Below, piece after piece: positions 18,484 through 26,171 of a stretch of 64,000 nt of DNA. Under the pieces are notes generated by a model. That model was not told the origin of the DNA and did not search any database. It worked only from the letters and a program-made list of their open reading frames with translations. This stretch comes from JAIBDK01 sp965261915 (lineage in GTDB: Bacteria; Pseudomonadota; Gammaproteobacteria; Arenicellales; Poriferihabitantaceae). Location of the stretch: the NCBI GenBank assembly GCA_965261915.1, contig CBDHDW010000013.1:372001-436000 (forward strand). The letters run 5' to 3'. How positions within the stretch are numbered: the first letter of the stretch is position 1; the number at the start of each line of letters is the position of its first letter. A program made the position numbers and the translations under genes.

Positions 18484-18692
18484 GTTCTGGGTATGAAAAA
18501 TTTGCAGTGGCGATCGGTGGAAATACCGAGGATTCCGCCGAAACCTGATCTTATGCCGCTAACGGGGGTTACAGGGGTACACCAGTAATGCAGATTGGTG
18601 CAGATATTTACTGTGACAGCTTGTGCATTATTCGTGAACTTGGTGATACGGTTGTGTACTTTCCCGGAGCGGGCTATCGAATTTATCGTTAA
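18484..18692 (+). pseudogene. Glutathione S-transferase N-terminal fragment, frameshifted
   Basis: Directly at the right edge of IS66 copy 2, the sequence reads VLGMKNLQWRSVEIPRI then PPKPDLMPLTG. After a missing G in a five-G run (near 18560) the next frame gives GYRGTPVMQIGADIYCD and IIREL. This wording is that of a GST N-terminal domain. The first 20 or so residues are lost at the IS, and the C-terminal domain is absent. Its end overlaps the stop of the MttB-family gene on the other strand. Confidence 0.6.
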
Positions 18693-20272
18693 AGCCAGCG
18701 TTCTGCGCCTTTTTGCATGTCGTTAAGCGATAGTTTAATGGGAAAACGTTCGCGAATTTGTTTGTCGATTTCGGGATTGATGTAGACCGGATAATGTTCG
18801 GACAAAATTTGCCTGGCGCGCTCATGGGCTCGATCAAAAATATCTTTTTTACCCATCTGCTCCCACTCACCGGTAACACTGCGGTCTGCTAAATCCGGGT
18901 AATGGTATTCCTTTTCCATCAATTCCAGGGTTTGATCCTGATTTAGAAAATGCCCCTCGCCAAATACGCTTGACTTAATCACATCGTAAGATAGCGTTTC
19001 CTCGTTTACTTCAATTCCCTTGATAGTTCGCATAATATTACCAATCATGTCATTGTCTATGATCATGGATTCAAAAGAACATGCCATGAGGCTTCCAAGC
19101 ATTCCTGCAGATTCGCCAATGTAGTTACAACCAGCGTGCGCAACCAAACAAGCGGTAATTGCTTTTTCATATCCAGCCTGATTGTCGGGAATTTTTGAAT
19201 CCGACATGCAGGCGCTAACGCTGCTCGGCAGGCCGTAAAAATTGCACAATTGTGCGATAGCTGATGAAACCAGTGCCTGTTCTCCGCTGCCGCCCGTAAA
19301 TGAGCCGGTTCTTAAATCAGAAATAAATGGCCAGTGACCCATAAAAAACGGTGTGCCAGGGCTGATTAGATTCATTGTCGCCAGTGCACCCAGAGTTTCA
19401 GCAAATGTTTGTACCAATGCCCCGGCGAGCGCCGCGGGAGCAGTAGCGCCTGCTTGGGAAGCCACCGCAATATCATATGGAATTCCCAATTCTGCGCATT
19501 TCACCAGAACTTCGGCATTTTCCGTTCCAAATCGCAGTGGGGAAACGATAGGGCAGCCGCCGAAATAGATTCGCGGCCGTTTGATGTATTCACCTTCGCC
19601 TCCCATTATCATGTCCATCATGGCAATAAAATCGTCAATGTGAGACGCGGTTGCGGTGGACATTGCCAGTGGTTTTTGCGTGCCAGCGGCCAATGCATAC
19701 AATACATTGATGTCATGTTCGTAGACTTGCTCGCTTAATTCTGTTGCGATTACAGTTTGCGCATAGCCATGAATATTATCGAGTTTGTCTGCAAGACGTA
19801 CAAAATCGTAAAGATCCACTAAAGTCGAAGGTCGTGTTTCCCGGGTTTGGTATTCGAGTACGGAAACGGCTTCACCGCAGGTGCGAAAGTATACTTTCTC
19901 TCCTCCAGCCTGAATATCCTGACTTTCCGTCGCACCAAAATGGGTAAATTCCTTACAGGATATATTGATGAGATCTTCCATCAGACTTTGTGGAAAGCAT
20001 AATCGATTATCATCTGACAGGAGCGCTCCTTTGGGCAGGGCGTGCTCGAGTATTTCTGCGGAAGGGTTACCCAATCCAATGTTAGCTAAAACCTGCAGTG
20101 CTGTTTGGTGGATCTGCTGAAGATCATGTTCACTTAGTGGTTTGAACTTTCCACCGCTTAAACCGCCGCGAATGACATCTGGACTGATTCCAGCAGATCG
20201 TTTTGCGTGGCGCCGTTCGCGTGCACTCATAGCGCGTCCCCGACGTCCTTTTTTGTCAGCAATCTTAACCAT
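18689..20272 (-). CDS. MttB-family (trimethylamine methyltransferase-like) protein without pyrrolysine
   Basis: A 527-residue TIM-barrel protein of the MttB superfamily. Founding members move a methyl group from trimethylamine to a corrinoid protein using pyrrolysine. This one is read without any in-frame TAG, so it belongs to the non-pyrrolysine branch. In that branch some members demethylate glycine betaine (MtgB), proline betaine or carnitine. A basic N-terminal tail (KKGRRGRAMSARERRHAKRSAG) precedes the barrel. The start codon shares one base with the stop of the TMADH-like gene (TGATG), so the two are translationally coupled. No corrinoid protein or reactivating enzyme is in the window. 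Substrate unknown, most likely a methylated amine. Confidence 0.85.
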   Translation of the reverse strand: MVKIADKKGRRGRAMSARERRHAKRSAGISPDVIRGGLSGGKFKPLSEHDLQQIHQTALQVLANIGLGNPSAEILEHALPKGALLSDDNRLCFPQSLMEDLINISCKEFTHFGATESQDIQAGGEKVYFRTCGEAVSVLEYQTRETRPSTLVDLYDFVRLADKLDNIHGYAQTVIATELSEQVYEHDINVLYALAAGTQKPLAMSTATASHIDDFIAMMDMIMGGEGEYIKRPRIYFGGCPIVSPLRFGTENAEVLVKCAELGIPYDIAVASQAGATAPAALAGALVQTFAETLGALATMNLISPGTPFFMGHWPFISDLRTGSFTGGSGEQALVSSAIAQLCNFYGLPSSVSACMSDSKIPDNQAGYEKAITACLVAHAGCNYIGESAGMLGSLMACSFESMIIDNDMIGNIMRTIKGIEVNEETLSYDVIKSSVFGEGHFLNQDQTLELMEKEYHYPDLADRSVTGEWEQMGKKDIFDRAHERARQILSEHYPVYINPEIDKQIRERFPIKLSLNDMQKGAERWL

Positions 20273-22353
20273 CAGCAGTCACTTTTCAATTTGAACGGTT
20301 GGTAATTTTCCCGCAAAAATTCGTATCTTAAATCTTTTGGGTTGTCGAGTTGCCGCGCGTATTGATGGCCCGAGTACACTGCGGTTGCGATGGACCCAGG
20401 CGCTTCACAATCACCAATTGCATGGACTGATTTTATTCCTGCGGCTGTCAGATCCTCACTTCCAAGCAGTGCAGTGACCAATTGATCATTGGGATCTTTG
20501 GCTGTAACAGGCAGAACCGCATCGCATTCCAGAATTCGTTCATTACCAGAATAGCTGCAGGCAATGGTTACGGCTCCGTCGTCGACCCGAGAGATAGTGT
20601 GTGAGGTAATAATTTCTATTCCAATCTCGATGAGGCGCTGTTGAATGCGGTGTTGATCCAGAGTTGCGTGGGAGAACGGAGACACGTCGGTGGAGGTGGT
20701 GACGTAGGTAACTTCACATCCGCAGTCCTTAAGCTTTTCGGCAATGGTGTTTGCCATGTAGTAATAATCATCGTCAAATATCACAACATGGCCCGTGGGC
20801 AGATTATCTCTGAGTATATCGTCAACCTTTAAAACCGAAATTGAATCTTTACAAATCAATGGTGTATTGATGCTTCTTCCAGTAAAATCTGATCTCCAGC
20901 TCGCACCGGTGGCCACGGCGACACGATCAAATCCATATTCAAGCACGTCATTAAGAGACAGTTTACTGTTCAGATAAGTTTCGACATTGGGTTTTTGACT
21001 CAGCATGTAGGTGCGATGATCTATGACGCGCTGCCATTCTGATAAGCCGGGCAAACGTGATTCAAACAGAACCCGACCGCCTGCTTCAGCAGATTGTTCT
21101 GCAAGCACTACATCGTAGCCGCGCTTGCCCAGGGAGAGTGCGCATTCCAATCCGGCAGGTCCCGCACCAATCACCAGTACTTTGTCATCAGAACCGGCTT
21201 TTTCGATGATTTCCGGATGCCATCCCTTTCGATACTCTTCTCCCATGGTTGGGTTTTGAGTACAGCGAATGGGAACAGCATAATAATCTCCGGAGGTGCA
21301 CATATTGCAGCCAATACATTCGCGAATTTCATCTTCCCGGCCTTCCTTGATCTTGTTTGGTAAAAATGGGTCTGCAATGGAAGGGCGTGCCGCACCGATA
21401 AAATCCAGTATGCCCCGTTTGATTTGTGAAACCATTGCGTCAGGTGAGGTAAATCGACCCACGCCGACTACCGGCTTGTCCGTTATCTGTTTTACAAACG
21501 AAATATATTCTTCCTGATGTCCGGATTGCCCAAACCTCGAAGTGAGAGAATCGTTTTCCCAGCCAGAAATATTGACATCCCACAAATCAGGAATGTCTGA
21601 CAACATCTGGACGACTTCTTTCCCTTCCCGGTCGAATTTTAGATTTTCATCAGCCGATTCATCGACAGCAAAACGCAACGCGACCGCACAATCGTTAGCC
21701 ACGGCTTCTTTGGTTTCCTCCAGTACCTCACGTAACAGCCGCGCGCGGTTTTCCAGCGACCCGCCATATTCGTCGGTTCGGGAATTGTAGCGAGTTTGCA
21801 GAAAATGCATGAGTAAAGTCATGTCATGTGCAGCGTAAACATAAATTATGTCATAGCCTGCATTTTTTGATCGTATCGCAGCCTCACGATACCAGCGCTT
21901 TAAATCTTTTATATCATTTCGACTTAACGCGCGTGAATGCAAAGGATCTTCCCAGTGTACCGGTCCACCGGAAGGTGAAAGTGCAGGGGTTCTCGCCATT
22001 CGGTTGCCGCCGTGGGAGCCATTGTGAACCAGTTGAATACCCGCCAGTGCATCATGCTCATGCACCGCTTCAACCATCAGCCGGTGAGTCGGGATATCAC
22101 TGTCGTCCCAGAGACGCATTTCGACAAAGCCAGATAGATCACTGGTGGGATGGATTTCACACTCTTCTGTGCAAACCACACCCCAACCACCCTCGGCTTT
22201 CATGCCTCTCAACGCCGCCATTGTTTGCGGCCATCGGAATCCAGCGCCATTGCAATGGGGGACCTGGTAGAAACGGTTTTTGGCGATTTTTGGGCCAATT
22301 TTTACCGAGTCAAAGAGAATTGAATAACGTTCGTCTGTCACCGCTTTTTCCAT
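20272..22353 (-). CDS. Trimethylamine dehydrogenase/DgcA-like iron-sulfur flavoprotein
   Basis: A 693-residue protein with an N-terminal FMN TIM barrel, a 4Fe-4S cluster and C-terminal FAD/ADP-binding domains (GAGPAGLECAL). It matches trimethylamine dehydrogenase closely at NRFYQVPHCNGAG, where Cys34 corresponds to the Cys30 that bonds FMN. It also keeps YVYAAH (Tyr173, His176), Trp265/Asp268 and the cluster cysteines CIGCNMC plus a later Cys. Two of the three aromatic residues that hold the amine in TMADH are acidic here: Glu64 for Tyr60 and Asp356 for Trp355. It should oxidise an N-methyl amine, but probably not trimethylamine. DgcA, which demethylates dimethylglycine, is another relative. 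It is coupled to the MttB-family gene. Confidence 0.88.
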   Translation of the reverse strand: MEKAVTDERYSILFDSVKIGPKIAKNRFYQVPHCNGAGFRWPQTMAALRGMKAEGGWGVVCTEECEIHPTSDLSGFVEMRLWDDSDIPTHRLMVEAVHEHDALAGIQLVHNGSHGGNRMARTPALSPSGGPVHWEDPLHSRALSRNDIKDLKRWYREAAIRSKNAGYDIIYVYAAHDMTLLMHFLQTRYNSRTDEYGGSLENRARLLREVLEETKEAVANDCAVALRFAVDESADENLKFDREGKEVVQMLSDIPDLWDVNISGWENDSLTSRFGQSGHQEEYISFVKQITDKPVVGVGRFTSPDAMVSQIKRGILDFIGAARPSIADPFLPNKIKEGREDEIRECIGCNMCTSGDYYAVPIRCTQNPTMGEEYRKGWHPEIIEKAGSDDKVLVIGAGPAGLECALSLGKRGYDVVLAEQSAEAGGRVLFESRLPGLSEWQRVIDHRTYMLSQKPNVETYLNSKLSLNDVLEYGFDRVAVATGASWRSDFTGRSINTPLICKDSISVLKVDDILRDNLPTGHVVIFDDDYYYMANTIAEKLKDCGCEVTYVTTSTDVSPFSHATLDQHRIQQRLIEIGIEIITSHTISRVDDGAVTIACSYSGNERILECDAVLPVTAKDPNDQLVTALLGSEDLTAAGIKSVHAIGDCEAPGSIATAVYSGHQYARQLDNPKDLRYEFLRENYQPFKLKSDC

Positions 22354-22577
22354 TGTATTTGATTATTGAGTTTAACCAAATCTGTCTGCTCATGGTACAC
22401 GGTGTGTAATGACAAATAGTGATTGCATTTTTCTATTGGCCGGTGTGGAATTCGTATTCTTCATTTGAGGGTATCGAAAACCATGTCCGAAAAATTTGTA
22501 GCCACGAATGCGCCATCAAGCGGGATAAAACTTGATCGGAAAACGATAGCAAGATCCTGTTGAGTTTGTGATCCGTT
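22354..22577. other. Intergenic interval upstream of the TMADH-like/MttB operon
   Basis: No gene is visible. The operon promoter should lie here, but I cannot pick convincing -35 and -10 boxes. Confidence 0.4.
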
Positions 22578-22967
22578 TCAGGATTTGGAGTTCATCGCTT
22601 TGAGGATCATGGACTTGTTGATTTCACCGATAATTTTATTGTTTTCGCATACCACTGCCAAAGAACCCTCCGTTTCAGATGCGATTTCCAGTAATGAATT
22701 CAGCTTGGCGTGTTTACTCACTTTAGGGCATTCGGCTAGATTGTCACTAACCGCATCAATCATTACTTTACCGGCGCTAAGGACTTTGTAGCGCGGGACG
22801 TCTTCGGTAAATTCCCTGACGTAATCATCAGCAGGTGATGCAACCAGTTCTTCTGAAGTTCCGATCTGGGATACGGCGCCGTCTTTCATGATTGCGATGT
22901 GGTCCCCCATCTTTATCGCCTCCAGAAAATCGTGAGTGATGAAAACCATGGTTTTTTGTACTTTTTC
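22578..22967 (-). pseudogene. C-terminal remnant of a second proV-type ABC ATPase
   Basis: The sequence enters at FITHDFLEAIKMGDHIAIM, the H-loop region of betaine-transporter ATPases. It continues through DDYVREFTEDVPRY and a CBS-like tail to the stop at 22578. Walker A, signature and Walker B segments are absent. At its upstream edge it is fused to a truncated IS5 copy. It differs clearly from the intact proV at 25080, so it is the stub of a different betaine-type importer. Confidence 0.8.
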
Positions 22968-23782
22968 CTATTGTCTTTATTGGCACTGGCGCCCTGTGGG
23001 TATAAGCACCGTCTGCGTAAACTTGTCCGCGGCTATCGCCTAACAGATGTTCAAACTCCTGTGAATCATGCACATTGCCAGGCGTATAGGTCATTTTCTT
23101 GATAAAACCATCTTCATCGGTATTGGCGTGCAGCTTAAATCCGTAGGTGCTTTTACGCCTGCCATCGGATGCCGTTTTCACGTTCCATGCCGCTTCTGGG
23201 TCTTGGGTATTGTCGCCTTGTTTGTTCTTTTTAGAACGGCATTGCTTCGCCTCAATCACCGTCGCATCGATAATATTGACCGAGCCTGTGGCAACAATAA
23301 GACTGTTTTTAGCGAGATGGTTATTGATCTGCACCAATAAAGAATCAAGCAGATTTTCGGTGTGTAATAAGTTCCTAAACCGCCAAATAGTAGAATGATC
23401 GGGTACTGCATCACTGAGACTCAAACCAATAAACCGGCGGAACATTAAATCCCGGGCTATCTGTTCTTCTAAGGCTTCATCGCTTAAGTTATACCACGCC
23501 TGTAAAATCAGTATCTTAAACATCATCAAAGGCGGGTATGCTGGCACACCGCGCTTGGAGGCATAAAGATGGCTGAATGTGGTTTCGATCTGTTTCCAAT
23601 CGATAATTTTATGCACATCATCTAGTTTGGATAATGACTTATGTTCCACTAATTAGGGCATCTGCGAACGAGTATTGGGCGGTTTGTTTCCAAGACAGTT
23701 TGACGGTATCCTCAAGGTTTAGTGAATGAACGCCACTTTACCATTTTAGTGGTGCCACTGGGTGAATTTATGCAAAGGTCTC
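22968..23782 (-). mobile_element. Truncated IS5-family element
   Basis: Homologous to the full element at 28868-30124 from about 22970 to its right end TTATGCAAAGGTCTC at 23782. The transposase frame is open from 23649 down to about 22990. Its first codons are thrown out of frame by an extra base near 23655, and its C-terminal third is missing. About 20 bases of unrelated sequence interrupt the match near 22985-23005. It is not functional. Confidence 0.85.
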
Positions 23783-23887
23783 AATATATATATTCTGTAG
23801 GCAACCCGAATGATTGTGTTTGAAAAAATTACGCTGTATGAATAGAATCAGGTGCTGACGGAGTTCAAATCGAGATTTAAGTAAGTG

Positions 23888-23916
23888 TTGACTAAATTCT
23901 TGCCAATAGGTAGAGT
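23888..23916 (+). promoter_or_regulatory. Candidate promoter of the betaine importer operon
   Basis: TTGACT (23888-23893) and TAGAGT (23911-23916) with a 17-base spacer lie about 100 bases upstream of proX. They are outside the IS5 end, so the operon keeps its own promoter. Confidence 0.4.
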
Positions 23917-24013
23917 CGTCCGCAACAGCAGTTAGCGAAAGTCGTCTGTGAATGCTGGGAATCGATGTTATGTCACAGGTCCATTCAATATTTAACACTC
24001 AAGAGGTAACAAC

Positions 24014-24943
24014 ATGAAGAAAGTACTAAAGGCCATCGGGGTCGGAGTTGTGATTAGCGTTATGGCAAGTTCTGTTGCAGTGGCTGACAAAAACGATCCC
24101 ATCAATATTGCTATTAACGATTGGACCGGACAGCATCTGTCCGCTAAAATCGCTGGCACACTACTGACAAAGATGGGCTACACAGTCGAATATGTTACTG
24201 CTGGTGCAGTGCCACAATTCGTGGGTCTAGCGGAAGGTAGTTTGCATTTTACACCAGAAGTATGGGACAACAATCTTGGTGATATTTATCCGAAGGCGGT
24301 CGAATCTGGAGACTTGGTTGTCGTTGGTGATTTAGGTTTGGAACCTGAGGAAGCATGGTATTACCCGCCTTATATGGAAGATAAATGCCCGGGCTTGCCG
24401 TCCTACAAAGCACTCTACGATTGTGCGCAAGCGTTTTCCTCAGCCGAGACCTTTCCAAACGGTCGCTTGATTACTTACCCGGCTGACTGGGGCACAAAAT
24501 CCAAGGATATGGTTGCCAATATAGGTTTGCCTTTTCAGGCGATCGCAGGTGGTAGCGAAGGTGCTATGCTTGCAGAAATGAAATCTGCTGTGGCAGCGAA
24601 ACAACCGATGCTGATGATATTTTGGAAGCCTCACTGGATCCATGCCGTGATTGATTTGAATGCTTTGGAGTGGGATGCTACTGATGGTGACTGTGTTGTT
24701 GAAAGTCAAACAAAAGGAAACGCATGTGGATTTCCACAGGCGCATGTTCTGAAGGTCGTCAATAAGGATTTCGCACAGACTTGGCCAGAAGCCTACCGTT
24801 TTCTTCAAGCCTACACGTTGTCGAACGATATTCACAACGCATTGATATTAAAAGTTGATCAAGAAGGTAAATCGGTTGAAGAAGTTGTTGCCGATTGGGT
24901 ATCTGAAAACGAGTCACTCTGGAAGCCCTGGACTAAATCCTGA
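24014..24943 (+). CDS. proX: Glycine betaine/proline-type ABC transporter substrate-binding protein
   Basis: Periplasmic receptor of the OpuAC family, 309 residues. A signal peptide is visible (MKKVLKAIGVGVVISVMA, cleavage near AVA/DK). The mature part starts INIAINDWTGQHLSAKI. Tryptophans in WDNN, EEAWYYPP and FWKPHW are the sort that form an aromatic cage for quaternary ammonium groups. A ribosome site AGAGG precedes the ATG. The gene is separated from proV by a strong hairpin, which fits the usual higher expression of the binding protein. Exact ligand (betaine, carnitine or choline) cannot be read from sequence. Confidence 0.88.
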   Translation: MKKVLKAIGVGVVISVMASSVAVADKNDPINIAINDWTGQHLSAKIAGTLLTKMGYTVEYVTAGAVPQFVGLAEGSLHFTPEVWDNNLGDIYPKAVESGDLVVVGDLGLEPEEAWYYPPYMEDKCPGLPSYKALYDCAQAFSSAETFPNGRLITYPADWGTKSKDMVANIGLPFQAIAGGSEGAMLAEMKSAVAAKQPMLMIFWKPHWIHAVIDLNALEWDATDGDCVVESQTKGNACGFPQAHVLKVVNKDFAQTWPEAYRFLQAYTLSNDIHNALILKVDQEGKSVEEVVADWVSENESLWKPWTKS

Positions 24944-24957
24944 TTTACTTTTCATCA

Positions 24958-24995
24958 GGGCTGTGGAATTTGATTTCCACAGCCCTTCTTGTTTT
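24958..24995 (+). terminator. Terminator or attenuator hairpin between proX and proV
   Basis: An 11-bp perfect stem (GGGCTGTGGAA and its complement, loop TTTGAT) at 24958-24985 is followed by a T-rich tail. Partial readthrough would give more proX than proVW transcript. Confidence 0.85.
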
Positions 24996-25079
24996 CAGCA
25001 AAGGGTTTTAATATATTCCATTTGGCGTGTCTCCCCTCAGTTTGCCCCATTAACCATAATTACCGCAAGGAAATAGGTT

Positions 25080-26168
25080 ATGAATTCGTTTGCAGGGTCC
25101 AATACAGCGGTCAAGCTTTCCTGTCGCAATGTCTGGAAGGTTTATGGCGACAATCACGAACAGTTTTTTTCCGACTCCAATAAATCTCCCGATACCAATG
25201 AAGTAAACGCACAATATGTGCAATCCATACGCGATGCAGACAATGTCGTGGCAGCGGCAAACGTGTCGTTTGATGTGCATGTTGGGGAAATTTTTGTCAT
25301 TATGGGGCTTTCCGGGTCGGGCAAATCAACCGTGGTGCGCTGTTTGTCGCGTTTGGTTGAGCCGACTGCTGGAGCGGTGCTTTTAGACGGTCAGGACTTG
25401 CTCAAGGCGAGCAAGGCTGATCTGATTGAGTTTAGACGGCATAAAATGGGCATGGTGTTTCAGAACTTTGGACTCATGCCACATTTAAATGTCATCGATA
25501 ATATTGCTTTTCCGCTACAGGTGCAGGGTGTTAATTTGCGAAAACGGCGAGAAAAGGCGCAAGAGGTTATTGAACTGGTCGGCTTACAGGGGCGTGAAGC
25601 CGCTTTTCCAAAGCAACTTTCTGGCGGTCAGCAACAACGTGTTGGGATTGCTAGATCGTTGGCAGTCAAGCCAGAGTTGTGGTTTCTTGACGAACCTTTT
25701 AGCGCATTAGATCCGCTTATTCGACGGCAGATGCAGGATGAATTTTTGCGCATACAACAGGATCTGCATAAATCTATTGTTTTCATCACCCATGATTTTT
25801 TAGAAGCGTTGCGTATTGCCGACCGAATGGCGATTATGCGTGATGGAGAGATTATACAAATTGGTCGTCCTGTGGACTTGATTTTGGAACCAGCGGATAG
25901 CTATGTACGTGAGTTTACCCATGATGTGCCGTGGGAAATGGTCTTGACAGCGGGTGACATAGCCGATGCCAAACGCGAGGTAAAAGCAGATATGGGACGG
26001 ATTTCCCATGCTACGACAGTGGCAACACTCTTGCCGTATCTTGCTGAACATGATGCTGGCATTGTCGTACATGATGACGGGGGCAAAGAGTTGGGCGTTG
26101 TAACTGCTCGTCTGGTCATCGCGGCACTGGCATCTGGTGTGTCTAATCCGGCAGAAATAAGCGTGTAG
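25080..26168 (+). CDS. proV: Glycine betaine/proline-type ABC transporter ATP-binding protein
   Basis: Cytoplasmic ATPase of 362 residues. Walker A is GLSGSGKST (near 73-81), the Q-loop is in MVFQNFGLMPHL, the signature is LSGGQQQR, Walker B is LWFLDEPFSALDP and the H-loop is ITHDFLEA. A C-terminal CBS-like regulatory part follows. The N-terminal 60 residues include an insert (QFFSDSNKSPDTNEVN) before the usual core. It ends three bases before proW. Confidence 0.92.
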   Translation: MNSFAGSNTAVKLSCRNVWKVYGDNHEQFFSDSNKSPDTNEVNAQYVQSIRDADNVVAAANVSFDVHVGEIFVIMGLSGSGKSTVVRCLSRLVEPTAGAVLLDGQDLLKASKADLIEFRRHKMGMVFQNFGLMPHLNVIDNIAFPLQVQGVNLRKRREKAQEVIELVGLQGREAAFPKQLSGGQQQRVGIARSLAVKPELWFLDEPFSALDPLIRRQMQDEFLRIQQDLHKSIVFITHDFLEALRIADRMAIMRDGEIIQIGRPVDLILEPADSYVREFTHDVPWEMVLTAGDIADAKREVKADMGRISHATTVATLLPYLAEHDAGIVVHDDGGKELGVVTARLVIAALASGVSNPAEISV

Positions 26169-26171
26169 GGA

